In this document: positions 1-9,748 of the stretch, piece by piece
Layout of the letters: the number at the start of each line of letters is the position of its first letter
Position numbering within the stretch: position 1 is the stretch's first letter
The notes under the pieces: model-generated
What the model saw: the letters and a program-made list of their open reading frames with translations, nothing else
What the model was told of the DNA's origin: nothing
The model's database searches: none
Source of the DNA: Nocardia brevicatena NBRC 12119
GTDB taxonomy: Bacteria > Actinomycetota > Actinomycetes > Mycobacteriales > Mycobacteriaceae
Direction of reading: 5' to 3'
DNA: 64,000 bases
Assembly (NCBI RefSeq): GCF_000308495.1
Contig: NZ_BAFU01000086.1
Coordinates: 62,001-126,000, forward strand
Program-made: the position numbers and the translations under genes

Positions 1-531
1 GCCGCTCGCGAAGGCTTCGGCCCGCTGCGAGACGGCTTCACTGGTCTTGAGGGTGGTGACCAGCTCCACCAGCGGCAGCACCGGTACCGGGTTGAAGAAA
101 TGCATCCCGACGACACGCTCGGGATTGTTGGTGGCCACCGCGATCTTCATGATCGGAATGGAGGAGGTGTTGGAGGCCAGCACCGCGTTCGGGTCGGTCA
201 CCACCTTGTCCAGTTCGGCAAAGATAGCGGTCTTGACCTTCTCGTCCTCCAGCACGGCCTCCACGACCAGCTGGCGGTCGGCGAAGTCGCCCAGATCGGA
301 GGTGAACCGCAGCCGCCAGGCCGCCTGCTCACGCTCGCGTTCGGTGATCTTGCCACTGCTCACACCGCGGTCCAGCGACCGCAGAACCCGGGACCTTCCG
401 GCGGCGGCCAGTTCCCGGGTCTGCTCGTACACCAGAACATCGACATGCGCCCGCGCGCACACCTCCGCGATTCCGGAACCCATCTGTCCGGCGCCGATAA
501 CACCGACGCGTTGAATCTTCTCGCTGCTCAC
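1..531 (-). CDS. fadB2: 3-hydroxybutyryl-CoA dehydrogenase, N-terminal part (cut by window edge)
   Basis: NAD(P)-dependent 3-hydroxyacyl-CoA dehydrogenase that interconverts acetoacetyl-CoA and 3-hydroxybutyryl-CoA in fatty acid and butyrate metabolism. The gene starts at a GTG (531) and runs off the left edge after 177 codons, so the C-terminal domain is not visible. Residues 7-30 hold the Rossmann motif VIGAGQMGSGIAEVC. Downstream come LASNTSSIPI and RVVGMHFFNPVPVLPLVE, which are family hallmarks. It lies upstream of aceA on the same strand; fadB2 next to icl is, from memory, the mycobacterial arrangement. Confidence 0.9.
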   Translation of the reverse strand, partial: MSSEKIQRVGVIGAGQMGSGIAEVCARAHVDVLVYEQTRELAAAGRSRVLRSLDRGVSSGKITEREREQAAWRLRFTSDLGDFADRQLVVEAVLEDEKVKTAIFAELDKVVTDPNAVLASNTSSIPIMKIAVATNNPERVVGMHFFNPVPVLPLVELVTTLKTSEAVSQRAEAFASG

Positions 532-791
532 GTCCCGCTCCTGCTGGTTGGTCTGGCCTGTCGGTGGCTGAGGTGAAGGTGTGCTCTGCTATGAGCGAGC
601 CTTCGCCGGTCAAGTATTTCGGTTGTTTCCGCGCTCGGGGCGGAATGAATGGGATGAAAGGGATTGCCCTCCCCACTGGGGCTGTCAGCGGGGAGGGCGG
701 TACACCCCTACCGGAGTAGTGGGCCATCGGTGTCCGTGGCGGAACCATCCCGCCGCGGACCCTGCGTGACCGGTACCGGTCACGGCGTTTC

Positions 792-2078
792 TCAGTGGAA
801 CTGACCCTCTTCGGTGGAACCCTTCAGGGCCGCGGTGGAGGTGTTCGGGTCCACGGTGGTGGCGATGGTGTCGAAGTAGCCGGCACCCACCTCGCGCTGG
901 TGCTTGGTGGCGGTGTAGCCGCGCTCCTCGGCCGCGAACTCGCGCTCCTGCAGGTCGACGTAGGCGGTCATGCCCTCGCGGGCGTAGCCGTAGGCCAGGT
1001 CGAACATGCCGTAGTTCAGGGCGTGGAAGCCGGCCAGGGTAATGAACTGGAACTTGAAGCCCATGGCGCCGAGTTCCTTCTGGAACTTCGCGATGGTGGC
1101 GTCGTCCAGGTGCTTGCGCCAGTTGAACGACGGCGAGCAATTGTAGGCCAGCAGCTGGTCGGGGAACTCGCTCTTGACGGCCTCGGCGAACTTGCGGGCC
1201 AGCTCCAGGTCCGGAGTGCCGGTCTCCATCCAGATCAGGTCGGCGTAGGGAGCGTAGGCCTTGGCCCGCGCGATGCAGGGCTCGATGCCGTTCTTGACCT
1301 GGTAGAAGCCCTCGACCGTGCGCTCACCGGTGATGAACTGCCGGTCACGCTCGTCGACGTCGGCGGTGATCAGGGTGGCGGCCTCGGCGTCGGTACGGGC
1401 GATGACCACGGTCGGGACGTCGGCGACGTCGGCGGCCAGGCGCGCGGATGTCAGGGTGCGGATGTGCTGCGAGGTGGGGATGAGCACCTTGCCGCCAAGG
1501 TGGCCGCACTTCTTCTCCGAGGCCAGCTGATCCTCCCAGTGGGTGCCGGCGGCACCCGCGGCGATCATGGCCTTCTGCAGTTCGTAGACGTTCAGCGCTC
1601 CACCGAAGCCGGCCTCGCCGTCTGCGACGATCGGAACCAGCCAGTTGCCGACCGAGGTGTCGCCCTCGACCTTGGCGATCTCGTCGGCGCGTAGCAGCGC
1701 GTTGTTGATGCGGCGGACCACGGCCGGCACCGAGTTGGCCGGGTACAGGCTCTGGTCGGGGTAGGTGTGGCCGGACAGGTTGGCGTCACCGGCGACCTGC
1801 CAGCCGGACAGGTAGATGGCCTTCAGGCCGGCGCGCACCTGCTGCACGGCCATATTGCCGGTGAGAGCGCCGAGGGCGTGGATGTAGTCCTCGTTGTTGA
1901 CCTGCTCCCACAGGATCTCCGCACCGCGACGGGCGAGCGTGTTCTCCTCGACGACGGTGCCCTGCAGCTTGGCCACCTGCTCGGCGGTGTAGTTGCGGGT
2001 AATGCCCTTCCAACGCGGGTTGGTGTCCCAGTCCTTCTGGATCTCCGCAGCGGTCCTGGGGGTGCCGGTAGTCGACAT
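792..2078 (-). CDS. aceA: isocitrate lyase
   Basis: Cleaves isocitrate to glyoxylate and succinate, the first step of the glyoxylate shunt needed for growth on acetate and fatty acids. The 428-residue protein matches the short prokaryotic form. The signature [13 protein letters not shown] with the catalytic Cys is present, as are [19 protein letters not shown] and the metal-site region [16 protein letters not shown]. An in-frame extension to 2219 exists, but I start at ATG 2078 ([14 protein letters not shown]), which is preceded by GTGGAG and fits the usual N-terminus. A palindromic TTTGCAAA-type element about 207 bp upstream and a ramB gene 2.8 kb away suggest RamB control. Confidence 0.97.
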   Translation of the reverse strand: MSTTGTPRTAAEIQKDWDTNPRWKGITRNYTAEQVAKLQGTVVEENTLARRGAEILWEQVNNEDYIHALGALTGNMAVQQVRAGLKAIYLSGWQVAGDANLSGHTYPDQSLYPANSVPAVVRRINNALLRADEIAKVEGDTSVGNWLVPIVADGEAGFGGALNVYELQKAMIAAGAAGTHWEDQLASEKKCGHLGGKVLIPTSQHIRTLTSARLAADVADVPTVVIARTDAEAATLITADVDERDRQFITGERTVEGFYQVKNGIEPCIARAKAYAPYADLIWMETGTPDLELARKFAEAVKSEFPDQLLAYNCSPSFNWRKHLDDATIAKFQKELGAMGFKFQFITLAGFHALNYGMFDLAYGYAREGMTAYVDLQEREFAAEERGYTATKHQREVGAGYFDTIATTVDPNTSTAALKGSTEEGQFH

Positions 2079-2284
2079 CGCGAGACTCCACTTCTTTGTT
2101 CGGTCGGTGCCATCCGGGGCGCGCGCCGTGAGCGTCGACCGAAGGTTTCTACTCATACTGCCGGAATGGCAATTCGCAGGCTTGCAAGGCCCATAGGGTG
2201 TACATCCACACGATGGCACATCTGGAAAACAGCGTCTACCTGTTGCTTATGTGAATCTAAGCTAGGTTTACTCGCCAGTTCGTT

Positions 2285-2311
2285 AAATTTGCAAAGTTTG
2301 CTTGCAAATTG
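2285..2311. promoter_or_regulatory. RamB-like operator upstream of aceA
   Basis: Nine-base arms AATTTGCAA (2286-2294) and TTGCAAATT (2302-2310) form a perfect inverted repeat around a 7-bp spacer that itself contains TTTGC. On the aceA strand it reads AAACTTTGCAAATTT, close to the Corynebacterium RamB consensus as I remember it (AAAACTTTGCAAA and variants). A separate 14-bp palindrome CTACTCATGAGTAG lies at 2324-2337. Binding by the RamB encoded at 4870-6276 is inferred. Confidence 0.6.
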
Positions 2312-2337
2312 CACGCCTAAAATCTACTCATGAGTAG

Positions 2338-2858
2338 CTCTGACATGGGATTTTAGCGTAACGCTCGTACGGTTTTCAGCGAGAGCCGACTCCGCCGCGC
2401 CGGCGCGGCGTACTGCACCGCTGTGAGCACCCTCATAACTGACGGCGACCACCGTCAGAAGCCGCGCCGTGGTCTTCGCGTGCCCTCCGCGCCCACACGC
2501 CGGCGATCTATCCGGTCCGACCGTCCGCCTTCACCTGCCGTCCCGAAACGACCCCGGCGACTCGATGCCGAATGACCGACCCCCTATCGAATGCCCCGTC
2601 GACGAGGCGGTCCGGTACCCGCGCCCGCGCGTTCGTCCACATGCCCGATTTCCTCCCGGTTCCTCATTACGGCGGAAAGATATTGTGGCCGGATACAACC
2701 CTTGTCCGGGTCTTCACTTACCGACCGGGCGAGATTTCCACAGCCGGCCACAACCCGCACCGAACAGCGCTATGGTGTGCGTCACGTGCGCGGTCATCGG
2801 TGACGGGGTGCCGATCGGTAGCGCCCGCCCGCCGACGCACGGGGGATCGGAGCTGTGA
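2338..2858. other. 520-bp intergenic stretch, no gene seen
   Basis: Between the aceA control region and the XdhC-like gene I see no reading frame with protein-like composition on either strand. It contains a small hairpin (CTGACGG paired with CCGTCAG near 2437-2459). GGAG at 2849-2852 is the ribosome binding site of the next gene. Confidence 0.5.
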
Positions 2859-3863
2859 ATGCGGGATATCGTCGACGACCTACTGCGGGTATGGCGTTCC
2901 GGCCGGACCGGCGGACTGGCCACCATAGTACGCACCGGTGGTTCCACCGAACTACCGGTGGGCACGGCCATGCTGCTCGATCCCGACGGTGGGGTATTCG
3001 GATCGTTCATGCTCAGTGGTGTCGAAGAGGCCGCCTACGAGGCCACCCTCCAGGCCGCCCACACCGGTCAGCGCGCACTGCACCGTTTCGCGGTACCCCA
3101 CCCCGTTTCCGGTGCCGACAGCGGCGTTATAGACGTGTTCACCGAACCGTTCTCCAGATTCCATTTCCCGGAATTCCCGACGGTGGCCACCGAAATCGCG
3201 GCTCACCGCCGGGTCACCGTTTTCACCGTGGTCTGGAATACGGAACCGGAGATGATCGGTCAGCATCTGGTCACCGACAAAAGGCACAAGACCGAACTGG
3301 TGTCGCTGCCCCAGTCGGATATATTCGTCGCCTCCTTCGCCCCACCTCCGCAACTGATCGTCTTCGGCGCCAACTCCTATGCGGCGGCCCTGTCCACCCA
3401 GGCCCGACTACTCGACTACCGGGTCACCGTCTGCGACGCGCGGCCCAACTTCGCCGACCCCGATTCGTTTCCCGGGGCCGAGGTCGTGGCCGACTGGCCC
3501 CACCGGTACCTGAACACCCTCGCCGCGGGCGGCCGGATCGAATCCACCACCGCGATCGTGGTGGTGGCCCACGATCCGCAGTTCGAGCTCCCGCTGCTCA
3601 CGGTGGCATTGCGACTCCCCGAGATCGGCTATATCGGCGTGCTCGGCTCCCCCTCCACCCACGCCCGGCGGATAGAGGATCTCAAGGCGGGTGGTTTCGA
3701 CGAGGCCGTACTGGCCCGGTTGCACGCCCCGGCCGGAATGGATATCGGCGCCCTCACTCCGGCGGAGACCGCGGTGGCCGTCACCGCGGAAATACTGGCC
3801 GCCCGTAACGGGCATCCGGGCCGGATCGCCGTACCGTACGCCACCGAGGCGGTCGCCGGTTAG
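2859..3863 (+). CDS. XdhC/CoxI family protein
   Basis: A 334-residue member of the XdhC/CoxI family, whose members handle molybdenum cofactor for xanthine or CO dehydrogenase-type enzymes. The N-terminal domain (residues 1-90) has the family layout TIVRTGGSTELPVGTAMLL, then GSFMLSGVEE. The conserved GGCVE motif has lost its Cys here and reads SGVEE. The C-terminal Rossmann domain (about 165-300) shows QLIVFGANSYAAAL, VVVAHDPQFELPLL and YIGVLGSPSTHARR. The start is ATG 2859 with GGAG 6 bp upstream. No molybdoenzyme gene is adjacent, so its client is unknown. Without the Cys it may not bind cofactor in the usual way. Confidence 0.8.
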   Translation: MRDIVDDLLRVWRSGRTGGLATIVRTGGSTELPVGTAMLLDPDGGVFGSFMLSGVEEAAYEATLQAAHTGQRALHRFAVPHPVSGADSGVIDVFTEPFSRFHFPEFPTVATEIAAHRRVTVFTVVWNTEPEMIGQHLVTDKRHKTELVSLPQSDIFVASFAPPPQLIVFGANSYAAALSTQARLLDYRVTVCDARPNFADPDSFPGAEVVADWPHRYLNTLAAGGRIESTTAIVVVAHDPQFELPLLTVALRLPEIGYIGVLGSPSTHARRIEDLKAGGFDEAVLARLHAPAGMDIGALTPAETAVAVTAEILAARNGHPGRIAVPYATEAVAG

Positions 3864-3944
3864 CCGGGACGGCCCGGACGAGATTCGGCGTCAATCGGTA
3901 CCGGGCTCTGTTGCGCTGCCCGCTCGTCGGGGACAGTGGTTCTC

Positions 3945-4877
3945 GTGATCCTCACGGTGACAATGAATCCCGCCTACGATATGACCTACCGGGTCGAACA
4001 CTTCGCGCGGGGACAAGCACATCGGGTCAGCTCGGTCGAGCAGCGCCTCGGCGGCAAGGGCATCAATGTGACGCGGGTGCTCAACCAGCTGGGACGCTAC
4101 ACCCGCGCCACCGGCTTCGCCGACCACGCCTTCGCCGCGGCGGCGGAACTGGAGATGCCGGTGGATTTCGTGCACGCACTGCCGTGGGTGCGGCGCACGG
4201 TGGTGATCAGCGAATCCGATACCGGGACGGCGACCGCCCTGTGGGAGCCGGGAGCCCGGGTGTCGAATCCGCATGCCGCCGAACAGCTGGCGGTGCGAGT
4301 GGCCGGGCTACTGCCCGATATCGCCGGACTGGTGATCGCCGGTTCGCTACCGGGTGGTATCGATGCCGAGCTACCCGCGCGGATCGCCCGCACCGCGGTG
4401 GCCGCCGGGGTGCCAACCATCTGCGATCTCGATGGGGAGGCCCAGCACCTGGCCGCCCGGGTACCGGGCGTGGTCCTCATCTCCAACCTCGTGGAACTGC
4501 ATCGACTCACCGACACGCGCCCGGAGGCACCGGACGCGGTCGTGCGTGCGGTCCGGCCGCTCATCGCGGCCGGCGTGCGCGCGGTGATCGTGACCCGCGG
4601 CGCGCTCGGTATGGTCGCGGTCACCGAAGGCCGGGCATGGTCGGCGGGACTGCCCGAACCGCTGGTCGGGAACACCACGGGAGCGGGCGACGCAGCGACG
4701 GCGGCGGTCATCTCCGCACTGTCGGCCACCGCCGAACCCGACTGGCCGGCCCTGCTCACCGATGCCGTGGCGACATCCGCGGCGGCGGTCGTCATTCCGG
4801 TGGCCGGCGAGATAGACCGCCGGCTGCGGGACCATCTCGCCCCCACGGTGCGTATCGCGGAACTCGCCGCTATTTGA
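3945..4877 (+). CDS. PfkB-family sugar kinase (1-phosphofructokinase/tagatose-6-phosphate kinase type)
   Basis: Predicted ATP-dependent kinase of a phosphorylated ketose. The N-terminus ILTVTMNPAYDMTYRV and the glycine motif RLGGKGINVTRVL are those of the FruK/LacC branch. The C-terminal signature GNTTGAGDAATAAV (near residue 245) supplies the anion hole and catalytic Asp. GTG 3945 is preferred because GGGGA lies 11 bp upstream; a GTG at 3936 is only 2 bp from it. The 3' end overlaps the convergent ramB gene by 8 bp. No PTS or fructose genes are adjacent, so the exact substrate is open. Confidence 0.85.
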   Translation: MILTVTMNPAYDMTYRVEHFARGQAHRVSSVEQRLGGKGINVTRVLNQLGRYTRATGFADHAFAAAAELEMPVDFVHALPWVRRTVVISESDTGTATALWEPGARVSNPHAAEQLAVRVAGLLPDIAGLVIAGSLPGGIDAELPARIARTAVAAGVPTICDLDGEAQHLAARVPGVVLISNLVELHRLTDTRPEAPDAVVRAVRPLIAAGVRAVIVTRGALGMVAVTEGRAWSAGLPEPLVGNTTGAGDAATAAVISALSATAEPDWPALLTDAVATSAAAVVIPVAGEIDRRLRDHLAPTVRIAELAAI

Positions 4878-6276
4878 GGACGTACGGGGAAACCGAACTT
4901 CGGTGCTCGCTGATATCGAGCTTCTTGCCCAGCGGGGGGAAGGCCCGCTGGGGACAGTTGGCGCGATCACAGACCCGGCATCCGGCCCCGATCGGGGTGG
5001 CCGTGGCCTCCCGCAGATCGATCCCGTCGGCATACACCACACGTCCCGCGTGGCGCAGTTCGCAGCCCAGGCCGATGGCGAAGGTCTTGCTCGGCTGCCC
5101 GTAGCGGGTGGCGCGGCGTTCCACGGTCCGCGCGGCCCACAGATATTTGCGGCCGTCCGGCATCTGCGCGATCTGGGTCAGGATCTTGCCCGGGTAGGCG
5201 AAGGTCTCGTACACATTCCACAGCGGGCAGGTACCTCCGCTGGAGGAGAAGTGGAAGCCGGTCGCGGACTGGCGTTTCGACATATTCCCCGCGCGGTCCA
5301 CCCGGACGAACGAGAACGGCACCCCGCGCAGTTCCGGCCGCTGCAACGTGGAGAGGCGATGACAGATCGTCTCGTAGCTCTGGGTGAAGAACGCCGACAG
5401 CCGTTCGATGTCGTAGCGGAAACCCTCGGCCACCTCGTGGAAGTAGGTATAGGGCAGCACCGTCGCTGCCGCGAAATAATTCGCGAGACCGAGCATGGCC
5501 AGTTTCCTGGTTTCGGCAGTGGCAAAATTTCCCTCGTCGACCAGCTTTTCCAACAGCTGCCCGCATTCGAAATAGGACAGTTCGGCGGCCAGTTTGAAGG
5601 CACGCTGTCCGCCCGAAAGGTGCGGGGCGATCTCCAATACCTGGCTCTCCGGGTCGTAGCGGTGCAGCACTCCTTCGCCGAGATCGATACGCTCCACGAC
5701 ACGCACCCCGTGGGCACGCAGCAGCCGGGGAATTTCGCCGTACAGGTCGCCGCCGTGGAACCGGATGCGGTTGGCCAACTCCTCGGCGGCGGCATCGAGT
5801 TCGTGGATGTAATTCTGCCGCTGGTAGAAATAGTCGCGCACTTCCTCGTGCGGTTTACTGATCGCCGCGCTGCCCGCGCCGTCGGCGAACCGGTCCTCCG
5901 TGGCGGCGGCCAGTTGGGCGCTGGTATTGCGGTAGCGATTGTGCATATTGACCAGGGCTCGGGCCATGCTCGGGTGCGCGGACACCATTTCCGCGATCTC
6001 CCGGGCATCGGCCTCGATACCCAGTTCCTGGTCCATCACCACTTCTTGCAGTTCGGCTATGAGCCGGGTGTCGTCCTGCGGGGAGAAGAACGTCGCGTCG
6101 ACGCCGAAGACCTCGCTGATCCGCAGCAGGACCGGCACGGTGAGCGGACGCACATCGTGTTCGATCTGATTGAGGTAGCTCGCCGATATCTCCAACTGCT
6201 GCGCGAGGGCGACCTGGCTCAGCCCGCGCTCGGTCCGCAATTGGCGCAGCCGAGCACCGACGTATGTCTTGGCCAT
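4870..6276 (-). CDS. ramB: RamB-type transcriptional regulator of acetate/glyoxylate metabolism
   Basis: A 468-residue regulator. Residues 4-60 form an XRE helix-turn-helix (GARLRQLRTERGLSQVALAQ, then ISASYLNQIEHDVRPL). The long remainder is the short-chain fatty acyl regulator region, with a Cys-containing C-terminus (GCRVCDRANCPQRAFPPL). Members such as Corynebacterium RamB and the M. tuberculosis homologue control aceA and other acetate genes. The nearby aceA and its TTTGCAAA palindrome fit this role. It converges with the PfkB-kinase gene and overlaps its stop codon. Confidence 0.9.
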   Translation of the reverse strand: MAKTYVGARLRQLRTERGLSQVALAQQLEISASYLNQIEHDVRPLTVPVLLRISEVFGVDATFFSPQDDTRLIAELQEVVMDQELGIEADAREIAEMVSAHPSMARALVNMHNRYRNTSAQLAAATEDRFADGAGSAAISKPHEEVRDYFYQRQNYIHELDAAAEELANRIRFHGGDLYGEIPRLLRAHGVRVVERIDLGEGVLHRYDPESQVLEIAPHLSGGQRAFKLAAELSYFECGQLLEKLVDEGNFATAETRKLAMLGLANYFAAATVLPYTYFHEVAEGFRYDIERLSAFFTQSYETICHRLSTLQRPELRGVPFSFVRVDRAGNMSKRQSATGFHFSSSGGTCPLWNVYETFAYPGKILTQIAQMPDGRKYLWAARTVERRATRYGQPSKTFAIGLGCELRHAGRVVYADGIDLREATATPIGAGCRVCDRANCPQRAFPPLGKKLDISEHRSSVSPYVLK

Positions 6277-6340
6277 TCGTCCAGTCTATGACTGGATTCG
6301 CATCATGCAATAGCGGAATTAACAGCGATTGGCCATCGGG

Positions 6341-8170
6341 TCAAAAGGCCTCTTCCGGGAGATTCATGACATCGATATCCAGGGCTTCGATGATCTCCTT
6401 GACCCCGGTCAGGGTGGGCAGGACATTCCTCGCGAAGAACTGGGCCACTCCGACCTTGCCGGTATAGAAAGCCCGGTCCTTGTCCGAGGTGTCCTCGCTC
6501 AGCGCGGCGGCGGCGGCCTCGGCCTGTACCAGCAATCGCCAGCCGATGAGCAGGTCACCCACGGCGAGCAGGAAACGCACCGAACCGAGGCCGATCTTGT
6601 ACAGCTGGGTGGGATCGGACTGCGCGGCCATGGCGTAACCGGTAAGCGAGGACGCCATCGCCTGGATATCGTCGAGGGCGGTACGCAGCAGGGCACGTTC
6701 GGTGCCGAAGCGACCGATGGTGGTGTCCAGGAATGCACCGATCCGCCCGGTGACGTAACCGAATGCCACGCCCTGGTCGCGCACGATCTTGCGGAAGAAG
6801 AAGTCCTGCGCCTGGATGGCGGTGGTGCCCTCGTACAGCGAGTCGATCTTGGCATCGCGAATGTACTGCTCGATCGGGTAGTCCTGCAGATATCCGGAGC
6901 CGCCCAAAGTCTGCAGCGATTCGGTCAGGTACTGGTAGGCCCGCTCGGAGCCGGCACCCTTGACGATCGGCAGCAGCAGATCGCCCACCCGCTGTGCCAT
7001 CTCGGCATCCGCACCGGATACCAGCTCGGCGACGTCGGCGTTCTGGTGGGCGGCGGTGTAGAGGTACACCGCGCGCAGGCCCTCGGCGTAGGCCTTCTGC
7101 ATGAGCAGGCTGCGGCGCACGTCCGGGTGGTGCATGATCGTGACCCGCGGCGCGGTCTTGTCCGTCATCCGGGTCATATCCGCGCCCTGCACCCGCTCCT
7201 TGGCGTACGCCAGCGCGTTCAGATACCCGGTGGACAGGGTGCCGCTCGATTTGACGCCGACCATCATGCGCGCGTTCTCGATCACCTCGAACATCTGCGC
7301 GATACCACTGTGGGTATCGCCGACGAGCCAACCCTGGGCCGGGATGCCGTGCCCGCCGAAGGTCAGTTCGCAGGTGGGCGAGGACTTCAGGCCCATCTTG
7401 TGTTCGACGCCCGTGACGAAGACACCGTTGCGTTCACCCAGTTCCAGGGTCTGCGGGTCGAAGTGGAACTTCGGCACGTAGAACAGCGACAGCCCCTTGG
7501 TGCCGGGGCCGGCGCCCTCGGGGCGGGCCAGCACCAGATGGAAGACGTTCTCGGCGGTATCACCCACGTCGGCGCCCGAGATGAAGCGTTTGACCCCCTC
7601 GATATGCCAGGTCCCGTCCGGCTGCTCGATCGCCTTGGCGCGACCGGCGCCCACATCCGATCCGGCATCGGGTTCGGTGAGCACCATGGTGCCCGCCCAG
7701 TGCCGTTCGAAACCGGCTGTCGCCCAGTGTTTCTGCTGCTCGTTGCCGATCCGGTACAGGACCGCCGCCATGGCCGCGCCCATATCGAAGAAGATCGCCG
7801 CCGGGTTGGCACAGGTGATCATCTCGTTGACCGCCCAGGCCAGCGCGGCGGGCGCGGGCGTACCGCCCATCCCCTCGGGTAGGCCGAGGCGGTGCCACCC
7901 GGCCTCCTGGACGGCCAACACGGTCTTGCGCAGCGGTTCGGGGACCTCGACAGTATGTGTCCGCGGATCGAAGGTGACCGGTTCCCGGTCGGCCGAGACG
8001 AACGATTCGGCGACCGGCCCCTCGGCCAGCCGTCGAACCTCGGCCAGGATGTCGCGAGCGGTATCGCTGTCCAACTCGCCGTAGGCCCCGGCATCGAGCA
8101 GTTTGTCCAGCCCGAACACCTCGAACAGGTTGAACTCGATATCGCGCACGTTCGCCCGGTAGTGGCCCAC
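6341..8170 (-). CDS. acyl-CoA dehydrogenase, FadE5-like
   Basis: FAD-dependent acyl-CoA dehydrogenase of 609 residues, the long form typical of actinobacterial FadE5. Recognisable stretches are [20 protein letters not shown] (flavin and substrate site), [20 protein letters not shown], and [19 protein letters not shown], where the Glu of YEGTTA is the expected catalytic base. The N-terminus [19 protein letters not shown] also follows the FadE5 pattern. It starts at GTG 8170 with a strong GAGGAGG site. It lies upstream of ramB with about 64 bp between them, on the same strand. Confidence 0.93.
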   Translation of the reverse strand: MGHYRANVRDIEFNLFEVFGLDKLLDAGAYGELDSDTARDILAEVRRLAEGPVAESFVSADREPVTFDPRTHTVEVPEPLRKTVLAVQEAGWHRLGLPEGMGGTPAPAALAWAVNEMITCANPAAIFFDMGAAMAAVLYRIGNEQQKHWATAGFERHWAGTMVLTEPDAGSDVGAGRAKAIEQPDGTWHIEGVKRFISGADVGDTAENVFHLVLARPEGAGPGTKGLSLFYVPKFHFDPQTLELGERNGVFVTGVEHKMGLKSSPTCELTFGGHGIPAQGWLVGDTHSGIAQMFEVIENARMMVGVKSSGTLSTGYLNALAYAKERVQGADMTRMTDKTAPRVTIMHHPDVRRSLLMQKAYAEGLRAVYLYTAAHQNADVAELVSGADAEMAQRVGDLLLPIVKGAGSERAYQYLTESLQTLGGSGYLQDYPIEQYIRDAKIDSLYEGTTAIQAQDFFFRKIVRDQGVAFGYVTGRIGAFLDTTIGRFGTERALLRTALDDIQAMASSLTGYAMAAQSDPTQLYKIGLGSVRFLLAVGDLLIGWRLLVQAEAAAAALSEDTSDKDRAFYTGKVGVAQFFARNVLPTLTGVKEIIEALDIDVMNLPEEAF

Positions 8171-8480
8171 CGTGTCCTCCTCGACTGGTCCCTACGGCCA
8201 CCCGGCCGCGTAGTGGCGGTTTTGACATCGTTCGAACGCCCGGTGTCATACACCACATTGCCCTACAACCGTGATGCCCATCCAGTTCACACCGGATCGG
8301 AACGGTTCCGCCCCTTCGAGATCCGGCGGGCCGGGACGGATCAGGCGGTGGCGGGTTCCTCCTCGGCGGCGGGTTCCTCCTCGGCGGCGGCCACATCCGC
8401 ATCGAGCCGCTCTGATTCGATCTCCATCGGCCCGGCGGTCTCCCCGAGCCGTCGGGCGAGGACCGTGAGGCCGACACACG
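8171..8480. other. intergenic stretch with 18-bp tandem repeat
   Basis: No convincing gene. Two head-to-tail copies of GGCGGGTTCCTCCTCGGC lie near 8349-8386. On the minus strand they sit in a GC3-rich frame ending at 8341 whose last residues read EEEPAAEEEPATA. A 28-codon frame from an ATG with GGGAG upstream is the only candidate there. Its reality is doubtful because the transcript from the right probably ends at the hairpin at 8481-8510. Confidence 0.3.
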
Positions 8481-8510
8481 CTCCGTCCGAGGCATTCGCC
8501 TCGGACGGAG
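8481..8510 (-). terminator. 13-bp stem-loop after the NERD-like gene
   Basis: CTCCGTCCGAGGC and GCCTCGGACGGAG pair perfectly around the 4-nt loop ATTC. The hairpin begins 4 bp beyond the stop codon at 8514 on the minus strand. There is no T-run, which is common for actinobacterial terminators. Confidence 0.75.
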
Positions 8511-8513
8511 AGC

Positions 8514-9380
8514 TCAGCAGCCCCGCTGCAACGGCCAGCACGCCACCGGTGTCGTCGACGCGGGCGCGGTCACTTCGGGGGAGGGCGTGGTCGCGGCGGG
8601 ATCGGTGTCCGGCCCGTCGGACAGCAACGCGGCGACGATCACGGCGAGCACCACGCACATGCCGAATACCGCGACCAGCGTGACCACCCAGCCCACGGTG
8701 GCCTGACCGGGCGTCGGTTCCGGAACCCGCTCCTCCGGCAGCGGTTTCGCCCGTTTCGTCTCCGGCAGTTTCTCCGCGAAACCCGCGGTCAGCAGTTCGT
8801 CGCGGGCGGGCGCCCACCCGGTGAGCGCGGTGGTGGCGGCACGCACCCGGTCGGCGGTCCACCGGGGTTCTCCGGGCGCGAAATTCTCCAGATAGATACG
8901 CAGTTCGGTGGAATCGGTGACATTGCCGACCACGACGTCCAGCCCGGGACGCACGCTGACCCGAGCCGGACGCAACACCGATCCGCGAAACGGCACCACG
9001 GCCACCGCGCCGCACAGATGTCCGGGATCGAATCCGGTGCGTTCGAAGGCCCGTTCCACCTCGCGCACCGAGTTCTGCACCATGGTGGAGGGGTCGGCGC
9101 CGAAGGCCAGATCGAGTTCGGCGTTCTCCGAGCCGACCTTCCACCGCCCGTCCGTGGACACCTCGAACACACCGCTTTGGCGCCGCCGGAATCCGACCAC
9201 CTCCACGACGGTGATGCCGTGGACGGTGAAAATCACCGCGTCGATCTGTCTGGTGCCGCGGTCGGTACCGACACGCAGATCCACCATGGCCAGCCCGGCC
9301 GCCGGGAAATGCCGTAGGCATTCCACGAATTCCTCTTCGGCCGCGGTCAATTCCGCCCGATCGTCGACCTTCACCAGCAT
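8514..9380 (-). CDS. NERD-like membrane-anchored hypothetical protein
   Basis: A 288-residue protein of unknown function. Residues 1-170 resemble a nuclease-related domain: DLRVGTDRGTRQIDAVIFTV followed by HGITVVEVVGF matches the usual Asp and VVEVK-type strand, but the normal Lys is replaced. A Pro-rich linker precedes one transmembrane helix near 225-250 (VGWVVTLVAVFGMCVVLAVIV), followed by a short Thr/Pro-rich tail. ATG 9380 is preferred over an in-frame start at 9404 because GGTGAG lies upstream. Nuclease activity is not implied. Confidence 0.65.
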   Translation of the reverse strand: MLVKVDDRAELTAAEEEFVECLRHFPAAGLAMVDLRVGTDRGTRQIDAVIFTVHGITVVEVVGFRRRQSGVFEVSTDGRWKVGSENAELDLAFGADPSTMVQNSVREVERAFERTGFDPGHLCGAVAVVPFRGSVLRPARVSVRPGLDVVVGNVTDSTELRIYLENFAPGEPRWTADRVRAATTALTGWAPARDELLTAGFAEKLPETKRAKPLPEERVPEPTPGQATVGWVVTLVAVFGMCVVLAVIVAALLSDGPDTDPAATTPSPEVTAPASTTPVACWPLQRGC

Positions 9381-9748
9381 CGTGCACTCACCCCACCGCG
9401 CCACGACACGTGCTCATCCACCATCCGGCCCCCTCTCGAATAATGTCCCGGCAAATCTACTGGCACACCACCCATCCGGCCACCACACCGGTTTCTGCCC
9501 TCACAGCGAATCACATTGTGGCGTTATTGCACAGCAATACGCCACCGAAAGGCCGGAACGAATCCCCATTGGCGGTTGGCGATCGCCGACGCGATCCTCG
9601 TCGGGCGTGAGGGCGGTCCCGATCACCGGCTTTTCGTCGGTCCGGGCGCGGCCGGCCGCGCGGCGTACCCGTTTACCGCGCGCGATCGCGGTGGCCGGCG
9701 CGCCGAGCGGCCGCGCAACCGGGGCGCGTTCGAGCGGCCCGACGGTTG
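9381..9748. other. intergenic stretch, no gene seen
   Basis: About 370 bp between the NERD-like gene and the VOC gene. Short open frames exist on both strands, but none has domain-like composition or a ribosome binding site. It probably holds the promoter for the leftward NERD-like gene. Confidence 0.4.

Noticed and set aside
795-1694. Long plus-strand open frame of 299 codons opposite aceA
   Set aside because: It is Gly/Val/Leu-rich with no domain and lies fully antisense to a clear isocitrate lyase gene.
4903-6291. 462-codon plus-strand frame opposite ramB
   Set aside because: No recognisable domain and complete overlap with the RamB gene.
6329-7882. 517-codon plus-strand frame opposite the acyl-CoA dehydrogenase
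   Set aside because: Repetitive Gly/Leu/Val composition and no motif; it is the mirror of a long conserved gene.
8481-8510. Inverted repeat as a regulator-binding operator
   Set aside because: Its position 4 bp after a stop codon and the tight 4-nt loop fit a terminator better.
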